The notes beneath the pieces are model-generated. The model did no database searches, was not told the origin of the DNA, and worked only from the letters and a program-made list of their open reading frames with translations. The translations under genes and the position numbers were made by a program. Positions 8,117-17,246 of a stretch of DNA of 33,406 nucleotides are shown here, one piece after another. Where the stretch lies: contig CALBSU010000520.1 of assembly GCA_937967285.1 (NCBI GenBank), positions 1 to 33,406 on the forward strand, given 5' to 3'. The DNA comes from an uncultured Acidobacteriota bacterium. Its GTDB lineage: Bacteria > Acidobacteriota > Blastocatellia > RBC074. Position 1 is the stretch's first letter. Each line of letters begins with the position of its first letter.

Positions 8117-9247
8117 ATGATCAAGGTCTTGAACATCGTTGGCGCCCGCCCGAATTTCATGAAGGTGGCGCCGATCATCCGGGCGATGAGGCAGCGTCCG
8201 GATGAGATCTCGCAGCTGCTCGTGCATACCGGACAGCATTACGACGATTCGATGTCGGGATCGTTCTTTCGGGATCTCGAGATCGCCGAGCCGGACATTC
8301 ATCTGAATGTCGGCAGCGGAACTCACGCCGGCCAGACGGCAAGGATAATGCTCGGATTCGAACCGGTTCTGACGGAGCATCGGCCGGACTGGATAGTCGT
8401 TGTCGGCGACGTCAATTCGACTTTGGCCTGTGCGCTCGTCGCCTCGAAGGTCGGAGTCAGAACGGCGCACGTCGAGGCCGGGCTGAGGAGTTTCGACAGG
8501 ACGATGCCGGAGGAGATCAATCGCGTCCTGACCGACAGGCTGTCGGACCTGCTGCTGACGCCGAGCCGTGACGCCGACGCCAACCTGATCAGGGAAGGCA
8601 TCGATACGCATCGGATCTATCGTGTCGGGAACGTCATGATCGATACGCTCTATCAGCAGCTCGAGCGATCGAGGACCTCTCCGGTGCTCGACAGGCTCGA
8701 ATTGCAGCCCGGCGAGTTTGCAGTTCTGACGCTGCACCGTCCGGTCAACGTGGATAATGCGGCATCGCTCGAGAGGATCTTCTCCGCGCTGGATGATGTC
8801 TCGAGGATGGTCCGAATCGTCTTTCCGGTGCATCCGCGAACGAGAGCCAGGATCGACGAGTTCGGGATTGCGATGCCGTCGGGCATTCGGATGATCGAGC
8901 CGCTCGGCTATCTCGATTTTCTCAGGTTGTGGAGCAACTCGAAGATGGTTCTGACCGACTCAGGCGGCATTCAGGAAGAGACGACGGCGCTCGGAGTCCC
9001 CTGTCTGACGCTGCGCGAGCATACTGAACGACCGATCACGATCCAGGAAGGGACCAACCGGCTGGTTGGAACAGACCCGGGAAAGATCGTTTCAGCCGCG
9101 TCGGAGATCACGACCCGCAGGGAAGGCGCTGCGTTGCGGGCGCCTGAATTGTGGGACGGTCACTCCGCGGAAAGAGTCGTCGACGCCCTGCTTACTTTTC
9201 ACTACGCCCCCGAACGGCAGAGACCTGAACCGGTCGACTGCCGATGA
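8117..9247 (+). CDS. wecB: UDP-N-acetylglucosamine 2-epimerase (non-hydrolysing)
   Basis: This 376-residue cytoplasmic enzyme interconverts UDP-GlcNAc and UDP-ManNAc, supplying an amino sugar for the polymer. It begins KVLNIVGARPNFMKVAP, a signature of the family, and shows GDVNS, HVEAGLRSFDR, MPEEINR, LTLHRPVNVD and TDSGGIQEE, the last being the nucleotide-binding loop. The length is standard. I chose ATG 8117 over the in-frame TTG at 8105 because GAAAGGA lies just upstream and the family signature starts there. No UDP-ManNAc dehydrogenase (WecC) is next to it; the nearest dehydrogenase, at 11511, looks GDP-mannose-specific. ManNAc could therefore be used as such. Confidence 0.92.
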   Translation: MIKVLNIVGARPNFMKVAPIIRAMRQRPDEISQLLVHTGQHYDDSMSGSFFRDLEIAEPDIHLNVGSGTHAGQTARIMLGFEPVLTEHRPDWIVVVGDVNSTLACALVASKVGVRTAHVEAGLRSFDRTMPEEINRVLTDRLSDLLLTPSRDADANLIREGIDTHRIYRVGNVMIDTLYQQLERSRTSPVLDRLELQPGEFAVLTLHRPVNVDNAASLERIFSALDDVSRMVRIVFPVHPRTRARIDEFGIAMPSGIRMIEPLGYLDFLRLWSNSKMVLTDSGGIQEETTALGVPCLTLREHTERPITIQEGTNRLVGTDPGKIVSAASEITTRREGAALRAPELWDGHSAERVVDALLTFHYAPERQRPEPVDCR

Positions 9248-9369
9248 CGCCCGTAATGCCGCCCCCAGAAAAACCAGGGGAGCTGATTCGCTGCAGCTTC
9301 CGCCGGGATCGACAAGCGTTCACTCCGATATCGGTGTGACAACGAGCATATTCCTGATTCTGAAGAATA

Positions 9370-11481
9370 ATGAGCGGTATCGTCTCAAAGTTGAACAGGC
9401 TGCAGCAGATGGGCTGGTCGGAGGTTGCCGGGCGGAGTCGCCAGGAATTCTCGAAGCTGACCGACCGCTGGATACCGCGCGGCGGTCAAAGAAGCGATGC
9501 CGAACTGTACGGTCTGTTCAGGCCCGACTGCCGAAACGGTTCCGCGGAGGGAAGCGCGGAACTGATGCTCGACCGGATGCGTCGCGAAGGCGTGCTGCCG
9601 CTGGCGCCGTTTCGCGGGACGGCCGGGACGGCCCGTGAGATTGAGAGGCGTTTTCCCGCGCACCGGGATGGGATAATCGAAGAAGCGGACAGGGCGTGCG
9701 CCGGCAGGTTCGATCTGCTCGGTTTCAGGGATCTCGATTTCGGATCGCCGGTCGACTGGCACTTCGATCCGGTCACGTCCGCCCGCTCTCCGCTGGTTCA
9801 CTGGACGCTGATCGATTCCGTCGCCCCGATCGGAAAGGGCGACCTGAAAGTCTTCTGGGAGATCCATCGGACCGCGCACTGCGTGACTCTGGCGCAGGCC
9901 CGGGCGCTGACCGGAGAAGACCGATACGCCGAGGCGCTGACGGACCGGATCGTCGACTGGATCGAAACGAATCCTTACGGCATGGGGATCGGATGGGCCG
10001 CCAGTCTCGACTGCTCATTCAGGGCGATCTCGTGGCTTTGGGCCGTCGGGTTGTGCATCGAGTCGGAGCGGATCGGCAGCGGGTTCATGGTCCGGATGAT
10101 CAAATCGCTGATCGATCATGGCCGTCATATCGAAAAGTATCTTTCGGTCTATTTCAGCCCGAACACGCATCTGACCGGCGAAGCTCTCGGGCTTTTCTGC
10201 CTTGGGCTCGCATTGCCCGAACTCGCTGAGGCTGAACGATGGAAGAGTCTCGGGCTGCGGATCCTGCTTGAACGGCTCCCGCAGCACGTCCGATCCGACG
10301 GCGTCTACTTCGAGCAGGCTTCCTATTACCACCGTTATACGATGGATTTCTACCTGCACCTGGCAGCGCTGCTGGCAGGCGCAGGCATCGAACTGCCGGC
10401 GAAGGAACGGGATCTGCTGCGCGGCAGGCTCGAGGCGATGGGCGACCATCTGATGTGGATCCGCCGGCCGGACGGAACCTGGCCGCTCTTCGGCGACGAC
10501 GACGGCGGGCGGCTGCTCAGGCTCTCAGACCGCAGAGCGAACGATTTCGGCGATACCCTGGCGATCGGCGCGGCTCTGCTCGACAAGCCGGAATGGAAGC
10601 TCACCGAAGCTCCGCCGGAGATGCTCTGGTTTCTCGGAGAAGAAGCGATTCGCAGGTACGACTATCTCGCCCGCGTCGAACCCGCAGGCGAGGCAAGGAT
10701 TTTCGAGCAGAGCGGGTATGCGGTCATTCGCGACGGATGGGAGAGGCGATCCGATTACCTGCTGGTCGATTGCGGGCCTCACGGCGCCGGAGACGGTTGC
10801 GGTCACGCTCACTCCGACGGTCTGTCGTTCGAACTCGCCTTCGACGGCGTCACCTGGCTGGTCGACCCGGGAACATTCGTTTACGGCTCGCAGCCCGAAA
10901 TCCGTGACTGGTTCAGATCGACTGAGGCTCACAACACCGCAACCGTCGACGGGCAGGGGCAATCCCTTCCGGCAAGCCCTTTTTCGTGGCGCAACACGGT
11001 CGATTGCCGCCTCGATCGATTTGTCGACGACGGCGAGACCGTGATCCTGACCGCATCACACGACGGATTCCGGAGACTTCCCGATCCCGTCGTTCACGAA
11101 AGAACTTTTTTCATGAACCGGAAACGCGGGTTCCTGATCGTCGATGACCGGTTCATAGCGAATGATATTCACAGGTACGCCCTGAGGTTTCATCTCGCCG
11201 CCGATCGCAGTGCCGAGGCGGCGGGAAGTGGATTCACAGCCCGTGATCAGGAAGAGAACGAATTGGCGATCATCTGTTTCATCGATGGAGAGACTATCGA
11301 TTCGCCGCAAAGGCGTGTCGAACTGAAAATGGTTTCGACCTGTTACGGCGCCTCCGCCGAGGCTGATGTCGCGATCCTCGAAGTCGCCGGCAGCGGACTG
11401 ATTCGCGTTACGACCATTTTCAGACACCAATCCGCGGATGGAAACCGGCAACCGGGAGCTTCAATACGGGCAGAGCAGTGA
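9370..11481 (+). CDS. Heparinase II/III-like (alginate-lyase family) protein
   Basis: The 703-residue product has an alpha-helical toroid-like N-terminal half and a C-terminal beta-sandwich of the heparinase II/III family. Likely catalytic elements are Asn265-Thr-His267 (NTHLTGEAL), Tyr319-Tyr-His321 (SYYHRY) and His479/His481 (GHAHSDGLSFEL), followed by VDPGTFVYG. Enzymes of this family cut uronic-acid-containing polymers by beta-elimination. There is no signal peptide, as is usual for copies within EPS operons, where they may remove mis-made polymer or tune chain length. The GDP-mannose dehydrogenase gene directly downstream fits a uronate-containing glycan. A 122-base gap precedes it with no feature I could name. 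Its substrate and whether it is active are unproven. Confidence 0.85.
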   Translation: MSGIVSKLNRLQQMGWSEVAGRSRQEFSKLTDRWIPRGGQRSDAELYGLFRPDCRNGSAEGSAELMLDRMRREGVLPLAPFRGTAGTAREIERRFPAHRDGIIEEADRACAGRFDLLGFRDLDFGSPVDWHFDPVTSARSPLVHWTLIDSVAPIGKGDLKVFWEIHRTAHCVTLAQARALTGEDRYAEALTDRIVDWIETNPYGMGIGWAASLDCSFRAISWLWAVGLCIESERIGSGFMVRMIKSLIDHGRHIEKYLSVYFSPNTHLTGEALGLFCLGLALPELAEAERWKSLGLRILLERLPQHVRSDGVYFEQASYYHRYTMDFYLHLAALLAGAGIELPAKERDLLRGRLEAMGDHLMWIRRPDGTWPLFGDDDGGRLLRLSDRRANDFGDTLAIGAALLDKPEWKLTEAPPEMLWFLGEEAIRRYDYLARVEPAGEARIFEQSGYAVIRDGWERRSDYLLVDCGPHGAGDGCGHAHSDGLSFELAFDGVTWLVDPGTFVYGSQPEIRDWFRSTEAHNTATVDGQGQSLPASPFSWRNTVDCRLDRFVDDGETVILTASHDGFRRLPDPVVHERTFFMNRKRGFLIVDDRFIANDIHRYALRFHLAADRSAEAAGSGFTARDQEENELAIICFIDGETIDSPQRRVELKMVSTCYGASAEADVAILEVAGSGLIRVTTIFRHQSADGNRQPGASIRAEQ

Positions 11482-11510
11482 CAACGATTTTTGTCAGGAA
11501 CGGAGTAGAG

Positions 11511-12827
11511 ATGGCAAGATTCAGTATTTTCGGACTCGGTTATGTCGGTTGCGTCACCGCGGCCTGCCTGGCCGATGCGGGCCATGACGTCATCGGAGTT
11601 GATTTCAATCCGCTCAAAGTCGAGATGATCCAGCGGGGGCAGAGCCCGATCGTCGAACCGGGCGTGGCCGAGCTGATCTCTTCGGCCGTCAGCCGGGGAA
11701 AGCTCCGCGCGACGACCGGAATATCGGAAGTGATCTCCGATACGGAGATCTCGCTGATCTGCGTCGGAACCCCGAGCAATCAGAACGGAAGTCTCGATCT
11801 CTCCTATGTCAGGCGAGTCTGCCGCGAGATCGGAGAAGAGCTGGCGAAGAAATCCGAATATCACATCGTGACGGTGCGCAGCACGATGCTGCCCGGAACG
11901 ATCGCCGGCACTGTGATTCCGGAACTCGAGCAGGCCTCGGGCAAGCGTGCAGGAAAGGATTTCGGAGTGGCGATCAATCCCGAGTTCCTTCGCGAGGGCA
12001 GTTCCATCAGGGATTTCAATTTTCCGCCGTTTACGCTGATCGGCGCCGATGACGAATCGGTCGCCAAAACGTTGAGCGCGGTCTACAGCCACCTCGACGC
12101 GCCTGTCATCAGCGTCGGGATAAAGGAAGCCGAGATGGTCAAGTATGCCTGCAACTCTTTCCACGCGCTGAAGGTCACCTTCGCCAACGAGGTCGGGATA
12201 TTCTGCAAGGCGCTCGGAGTGGACAGCCATAAGGTCATGGAGGTCTTCTGCCACGACCACAAGCTGAACCTCTCGCCGTACTATCTGAAGCCCGGGTTCG
12301 CCTTCGGCGGCTCGTGCCTGCCGAAGGATCTGCGCGCGCTCAATCATCGTGCCAGGGAACTCGATCTCGATCTGCCGATGATCGGAACAGTGCTCAACAG
12401 CAACCGCTATCAGATCGAGAGGGCGGTCGAACTGGTGCTCGCGACCAGGTGCCGCAAGGTCGGCGTGCTCGGACTGAGCTTCAAGCCGAATACCGACGAC
12501 CTTCGCGAGAGCCCGATCGTGACCATGGTCGAGATGCTGATCGGGAAAGGATTCAATCTGAAGATTTACGATCGTGAAGTCGAACTGGCGCGCCTGTTCG
12601 GGGCGAACCGCAATTACATCGAACAGGAGATTCCTCACATCTCGTCGCTCATGTCGACGAGCATCGAGGAGGTGATAGATGAATCCGAAGTGATCATCAT
12701 CGCCAAACGCGACGAGCTTTTTGGAGATCACATCAACAGGATCGGCGGCGGGCGCACGATCATCGATCTGGTGCGACTGGTCGACAGGTACGAAGGTGCC
12801 GCGGAATATCAGGGAATCTGCTGGTGA
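11511..12827 (+). CDS. algD: GDP-mannose 6-dehydrogenase (AlgD-like)
   Basis: This 438-residue NAD-dependent enzyme should oxidise GDP-mannose to GDP-mannuronate. The dinucleotide-binding motif FGLGYVG is at 7-13, and the catalytic cysteine is Cys269 in GGSCLPKD, matching Cys268 of Pseudomonas AlgD. It also shares AlgD-specific features as I remember them: the HALKVTFANE segment, HDHKLNLSPYYLKPGFAF, the LGLSFKPNTDDLRESP loop and the C-terminal GICW. These make it closer to AlgD than to UDP-glucose or UDP-ManNAc dehydrogenases. Length matches AlgD (436). GGAG at 11502-11505 supports ATG 11511 over the in-frame GTG at 11478. It is followed 19 bases later by the flippase gene. GDP-mannose synthesis genes are not in the window. 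Confidence 0.85.
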   Translation: MARFSIFGLGYVGCVTAACLADAGHDVIGVDFNPLKVEMIQRGQSPIVEPGVAELISSAVSRGKLRATTGISEVISDTEISLICVGTPSNQNGSLDLSYVRRVCREIGEELAKKSEYHIVTVRSTMLPGTIAGTVIPELEQASGKRAGKDFGVAINPEFLREGSSIRDFNFPPFTLIGADDESVAKTLSAVYSHLDAPVISVGIKEAEMVKYACNSFHALKVTFANEVGIFCKALGVDSHKVMEVFCHDHKLNLSPYYLKPGFAFGGSCLPKDLRALNHRARELDLDLPMIGTVLNSNRYQIERAVELVLATRCRKVGVLGLSFKPNTDDLRESPIVTMVEMLIGKGFNLKIYDREVELARLFGANRNYIEQEIPHISSLMSTSIEEVIDESEVIIIAKRDELFGDHINRIGGGRTIIDLVRLVDRYEGAAEYQGICW

Positions 12828-12846
12828 GGGCGGGGGCGGTTGAAAT

Positions 12847-14394
12847 ATGGATATGCAGAATGCAACTGAATCCTCAGCGGTGAAGCGGAATGTGACACAG
12901 CGCGCCGCCATGCTGATGGTTGCAAATATCGCGGCGGCGGTTCTGTCGTTCGCATTCCCGCTTGTGCTGGTGCGGATCATGAGCCGTGCTGAATACGGAC
13001 TCTACCGGCAGTCGTTCGCGATCATGGTTTCGGCGCTGGGACTGCTCAATCTTCAGGTAGCGGTCAGCGTCTTTTACTACATGGCGAAAGAGCCTGCCAA
13101 GAAGCTGCAGGTCGCGCACAACGTCATCATTTTTTATACGCTGGTCGGAGCGTTCGTTTTTCTGCTCTTTATGATCTGGCCGGGCTGGGTGACGATCATT
13201 TTTCAGGGATCGGAGCTGGTCGGATACGTCCCGATGATCGGATTGGCCATCTTCTGCTGGCTGGTCTCGACCAATCTCGAGGCAGTTCCAATCGCGCTCG
13301 GAGATGTCAGCGTGGCATCCGGGCTGATCATCCTGTCGCAGCTGACCAAAGCTGTGATCATGATCTGCGCGGCTCTGATCGTCGGCACACTGACCGCGAT
13401 CCTGGTTGGAGCGATCATCCAGGGGATTCTCCAGACGGCGTTCATGGTCTTCTATCTCAGGCGGCGGTTCGGGCATTTCAGGGTCCCGTTCGACTGGCCG
13501 TTATTCAAGGCGCAGATCGGCAACGCGCTGCCGTTCGGGGTCGGCGGAATCATCGCGATCGTCCAGAACGACATGCACAACTATTTCGTTTCGCACCATT
13601 TCGAGCCTTCGATCTTTGCGATCTATGCCGTCGGCTGTTTTCAGCTCCCGCTTCTGGGAATGATCACATCTTCCTTCGCCAATGCCTTCAATCCCGAGAT
13701 GGCGAAGCACAACGAGCGGAGGGAGTTCGGTGCGATCGTCGACCTCTGGATGGACGTCATCGGCCGGCTGGCCTTCTTCTTCTTCCCGGCGTTCATGCTG
13801 ATGTTCGTTCTCAGGTCTGAGTTGATCGCGACGCTTTTCACCAGGAATTATCTCGCATCGGTCCCGATCTTTGCGGTCAATCTGCTCTCGATTCTGTTCG
13901 GGATGGCGTTGCATATGCATCTGCTCAGACTCTTCGACCAGCTCAGGTACTTCAGGCTCAAGCTCTATCTGGTGCTGGTTCCGATCACATACGCCGCTCT
14001 CAAAATCGGACTCAATATCGGCGGGCTGACGGGAGTGGCGATCGCAGTCGTTTCGATGCAGGCGATCGACGTCACCGCAACGGTGCTGGTCGTATCGCGT
14101 CAGCTCGGGATCACCCGGGCGCAGCTCCGGAGATTGAGCCCGCTCCTGAGAACGGCTGCCGCAACGCTGACCGCGGCCGCGGCGACTCTGGGGACCAGGC
14201 TGGCGCTGGACGGTCACACGGACCTGAGCAAGCTCGTCATCGGGTCGATCGTGTTCGGAGTGGTCTACCTGATATCGGCCGTCATCTTCGGCTCTGTGAC
14301 CGAGGATGATCGCCAGATGGTGTGGCAGTTGCTGTCGAAGATATGCAGAAGGGATGTTGACGCTATTGCGGTCTCGCAGGTCGGAGAAAATTGA
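12847..14394 (+). CDS. Wzx-type polysaccharide flippase
   Basis: The 515-residue protein is strongly hydrophobic with about 12-14 predicted membrane helices, for example near residues 20-40, 45-65, 85-105 and 120-140. Its start (KRNVTQRAAMLMVANIAAAVLSF) and helix pattern fit the MOP/MATE-type oligosaccharide flippases that move undecaprenyl-linked repeat units across the inner membrane. Next to the Wzy/ligase-type gene, it completes a Wzx/Wzy-dependent pathway with the Wzz and Wza proteins at the start of the locus. Its stop codon overlaps a possible TTG start of the next gene. Substrate cannot be inferred from the sequence. Confidence 0.85.
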   Translation: MDMQNATESSAVKRNVTQRAAMLMVANIAAAVLSFAFPLVLVRIMSRAEYGLYRQSFAIMVSALGLLNLQVAVSVFYYMAKEPAKKLQVAHNVIIFYTLVGAFVFLLFMIWPGWVTIIFQGSELVGYVPMIGLAIFCWLVSTNLEAVPIALGDVSVASGLIILSQLTKAVIMICAALIVGTLTAILVGAIIQGILQTAFMVFYLRRRFGHFRVPFDWPLFKAQIGNALPFGVGGIIAIVQNDMHNYFVSHHFEPSIFAIYAVGCFQLPLLGMITSSFANAFNPEMAKHNERREFGAIVDLWMDVIGRLAFFFFPAFMLMFVLRSELIATLFTRNYLASVPIFAVNLLSILFGMALHMHLLRLFDQLRYFRLKLYLVLVPITYAALKIGLNIGGLTGVAIAVVSMQAIDVTATVLVVSRQLGITRAQLRRLSPLLRTAAATLTAAAATLGTRLALDGHTDLSKLVIGSIVFGVVYLISAVIFGSVTEDDRQMVWQLLSKICRRDVDAIAVSQVGEN

Positions 14395-14420
14395 GCTCCG
14401 ACGTTTCGAGGATGATGGTA

Positions 14421-15830
14421 ATGAATGATTCGGTGAACAATACGGCAGGCAAGGTCGAGCGTCGCGGAGCGCTGTTTGGCCGGGGCGCCGGCTCTCCGCA
14501 GGCGACCACTGCGCCCGCAGAGGTCTCCGACGACCGTTCGAGCGTCGCCTATTTTGGCATCTACCTGTTGACGCTGCTGATGTTCATCCGCCCTCACGAG
14601 GTATTCCCGGGGATTTTCGGCGGCCTGCCGGTAATCAAGTTTCTGGCGATCGGCACGATAGTCATCTACATCCTTACGAGACTCTCTTCCCGTGAGCGGG
14701 TCATCACCTGGACGATCGAGATGAAGATGATGACCCTGATGTGGATTCTGGGAATGATTCTGACCCCGATCGCAGTCTCTCCGGGGGAGAGCATCGATAT
14801 TCTCAAGGATGCATTCGCCAATGCGCTGATCGTCTTCATCCTGCTGAGCAACCTTGTCAACACTCGATCGCGGCTGAGGAGGATGCTCTTCACGATGGTT
14901 CTGAGCGGAGTGATATTTTCGCTCGGCGCTTTCAAGGATTTTCTCGCGGGCGGATACATCGGCAAGGACGGCGAGCGGATCAAGGGATGGAGCACTCAGT
15001 TCGAGAATCCCAACGACTTCGCCGCGGTGCTGACGATGATCCTGCCGTTGATCGTCTATTTTCTGTTCACCAGTCGCGGAGTCTGGAAGATAGTCTATCT
15101 CGGCGCGACGGTGATCACATGCTTTGCGATCCTGCTCACATTCTCGCGGAGCGGATTCATCGGGATGGTGGCTGCATCGGGGGTGGTCGCGTGGAATCTG
15201 ACCAAGGGGCGGCGCGCGCTGATGGTCTTCGCCTCGGCCGTCGTCCTTCTCTCGCTGCTGCTGGCGATGCCCGGATCATACATGACGAGGCTGGCGACGG
15301 TCTTCAACCCCTCGATGGATCAGACGGGCTCTGCCCAGGAGAGGCAGGAACTGATCAAAAGAGCCGCTCAACTGGCCATCAAGCGTTCGGTCGTCGGCGT
15401 GGGGATGGGCAACTTTCACGTCTATTCGATTCAGGAGAAAGTCGCGCACAACTCCTATCTCGAGACGGCGGCCGAACTGGGTGTGCTGGGTCTGATCGCG
15501 TACCTGACGATCATCTTCGCCCCGCTGATAACTTTGAGAAGGCTCCAGCGCGATTCCGATGAGCGCGGGCGGAATCCCGATCGCGAATACCACGTGACCG
15601 CCGTCTGCCTTCAGGGATCGCTTACGGCCTACGTCATTTACGGTTTGTTCGGATCGGTCCAGTACTTCTATGTCCTCTATTTCTTCGTCGGTTTCGCCGT
15701 CGCATTGCGCCAGATTTACGGGGCCCATGCTTCGGTTGTCCCGACCGGCGGTGTCGAGGAGGAAGCCGCGGGCAGGGCGCGGGGCTCGCTCTGGCGGCGA
15801 AAGGGGATTCGCGGAGCTCAACCGGCGTGA
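14421..15830 (+). CDS. O-antigen ligase / Wzy-type polymerase
   Basis: This 469-residue protein has a polar N-terminal region (about 1-40) and then about 10-12 membrane helices with a large loop (about 300-360) carrying AHNSYLETAAELGVLGLIAYL, a typical conserved stretch of the O-antigen ligase/polymerase family (WaaL, ExoQ and Wzy types). In an EPS locus with Wzx and Wzz genes, polymerisation of repeat units in the periplasm is the likely role. An earlier TTG at 14391 overlaps the previous stop. I prefer ATG 14421, with GAGG at 14408-14411; ATG 14412 or 14415 are also possible. The C terminus is Arg-rich. Polymerase versus ligase cannot be settled from sequence. Confidence 0.83.
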   Translation: MNDSVNNTAGKVERRGALFGRGAGSPQATTAPAEVSDDRSSVAYFGIYLLTLLMFIRPHEVFPGIFGGLPVIKFLAIGTIVIYILTRLSSRERVITWTIEMKMMTLMWILGMILTPIAVSPGESIDILKDAFANALIVFILLSNLVNTRSRLRRMLFTMVLSGVIFSLGAFKDFLAGGYIGKDGERIKGWSTQFENPNDFAAVLTMILPLIVYFLFTSRGVWKIVYLGATVITCFAILLTFSRSGFIGMVAASGVVAWNLTKGRRALMVFASAVVLLSLLLAMPGSYMTRLATVFNPSMDQTGSAQERQELIKRAAQLAIKRSVVGVGMGNFHVYSIQEKVAHNSYLETAAELGVLGLIAYLTIIFAPLITLRRLQRDSDERGRNPDREYHVTAVCLQGSLTAYVIYGLFGSVQYFYVLYFFVGFAVALRQIYGAHASVVPTGGVEEEAAGRARGSLWRRKGIRGAQPA

Positions 15831-15848
15831 CCGGATAGATTGCAACAT

Positions 15849-17246
15849 ATGAACGAGTCATTGAGGACAATTCGGGACTGGCTGTCGGAGGGGGCATTGC
15901 TGCCGATGTCGCACTCTCTGCAGATGATCCGTCCGTCAAGACGCACCGTCAGGGAGATCTATTTCGACGGGATGCGGTTCCGAAAGCAGGCGTCCGGATG
16001 GGACGAGAAGCACAAGACCGACTGGATACTCGACCGCCTCAGGTTTTCCCTCCGCAGAGCGTACGCTGAAACGGATTATTACCGCGAGCTGTTCGACCGG
16101 ATCGGATTCGATCCGAAGTCGGATTTCGGTTTCGATGACTTTGGCCGGCTTCCGGTTCTGGATCGCACGGACATCCATCGCGAGGGGATGCGGATGGTTT
16201 CGCAACGACTGCCGCGAGAGCTGCTGAAACGCGATGCCACGGGAGGATCGAGCGGCACTCCGACAGAGATCTGGCTCGGACCGGAAGAGTCCGGCTGGCG
16301 GGAAAGCGCCGGAGACACGTTCAACAGCAGGATCGGCGTTCCGCCCGGAACGCGAACCGGCTATTTCTGGGGACATCACCTGGATGTCAGGGCGACCGAC
16401 GATCTGCGGACAAGGATCTACGGCTTCATTCACAACTCGAAAACGTTCAACTGTTTCCGGCTCTCGCCGGAGGTCTTCGAGAGCTATCACGCGGAGTTCG
16501 AGCGATGGCGCCCGGCGTGCATCGTCGCCTATGCCGGGGCGCTCGGCAGCTTCGCCGAATACATCATCGAGCGCGGTTACAGGCCCTCCTATCCGACGCG
16601 TTGTTTCGTCACCGGCGCCGAAAAACTGATGCCGCATCACCGAAAGATGATCGAAGAGGCATTCGGTCGCCCGGTCCATGAACGATACGGCAGCCGAGAC
16701 GCCGGCTTTATCGCCTATCAGATCGATCCGCGCAGGAGCCTTGATTTCGAGATCGACTGGGCCGACCTGCTCCTTGAACCGGAGCACGAGGGCGAAGACT
16801 CCTCGATACTGATCACCAAACTGCACGCCGACGGCATGCCGATGATCAGATACAGGATCGATGATGTCGGTCGGTTTCCCCGCGGCAGCAGGCCCGGGCA
16901 TCCGACGTTTCATCTGCATGAAGTCATCGGGCGGATAACCGACGGAGTCAGAATGCCCGATGGCAGATGGATTCACGGCATCGAGTTTCCGCATCTGCTC
17001 AAGGACCACCCGGTGCGCGAATTCATGCTTCATCAGAAGGCCGATTACTCGGTCAGGCTGATGATCGTGCCGAAGGCCGGTTTCAGCGAGGAGAGCATGC
17101 GGGCGATCACCGGAATCGTGACGAGCAATCTGCCGGGGCTTCCGGTGACAGTGGATCTGGTCGATCAGGTCCCGCGCACCAGAGCCAACAAATGGCGACC
17201 GGTTGTGAGCGATGTCGAATGGGCCGTGGAGGAGGCGGCACGATGA
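15849..17246 (+). CDS. CapK/PaaK-type adenylate-forming enzyme
   Basis: This 465-residue protein belongs to the ANL superfamily branch that includes phenylacetate-CoA ligase and CapK. The ATP-binding motif ATGGSSGTPTE lies near residues 130-140, and VTGAEKLMPHHRKMI and HERYGSRDAGF are typical of the branch. CapK-type proteins occur in many capsule and EPS loci, where the substrate is usually unknown. It likely activates a carboxylic acid with ATP, perhaps for linking to the glycan. It overlaps the following DUF362 gene by ATGA, so the two are probably made together. The in-frame TTG at 15840 is a less likely start than ATG 15849. Confidence 0.82.
   Translation: MNESLRTIRDWLSEGALLPMSHSLQMIRPSRRTVREIYFDGMRFRKQASGWDEKHKTDWILDRLRFSLRRAYAETDYYRELFDRIGFDPKSDFGFDDFGRLPVLDRTDIHREGMRMVSQRLPRELLKRDATGGSSGTPTEIWLGPEESGWRESAGDTFNSRIGVPPGTRTGYFWGHHLDVRATDDLRTRIYGFIHNSKTFNCFRLSPEVFESYHAEFERWRPACIVAYAGALGSFAEYIIERGYRPSYPTRCFVTGAEKLMPHHRKMIEEAFGRPVHERYGSRDAGFIAYQIDPRRSLDFEIDWADLLLEPEHEGEDSSILITKLHADGMPMIRYRIDDVGRFPRGSRPGHPTFHLHEVIGRITDGVRMPDGRWIHGIEFPHLLKDHPVREFMLHQKADYSVRLMIVPKAGFSEESMRAITGIVTSNLPGLPVTVDLVDQVPRTRANKWRPVVSDVEWAVEEAAR

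Noticed and set aside
6878..8833. Long open frame on the minus strand (about 650 residues)
   Set aside because: It spans three well-supported + strand genes, its translation is rich in Arg, Asp, His and Gln with no domain or membrane pattern, and such mirror frames are expected in GC-rich coding DNA.
11343..12980. Minus-strand open frame of about 545 residues over the dehydrogenase gene
   Set aside because: The + strand frame has full AlgD-type motifs, and the minus frame shows no recognisable family or ribosome site.
16967..17242. Upstream extension of the DUF362 reading frame
   Set aside because: It would overlap the CapK-type gene by nearly 300 bases and encodes low-complexity sequence; ATG 17243 has a good ribosome site and begins the family match.
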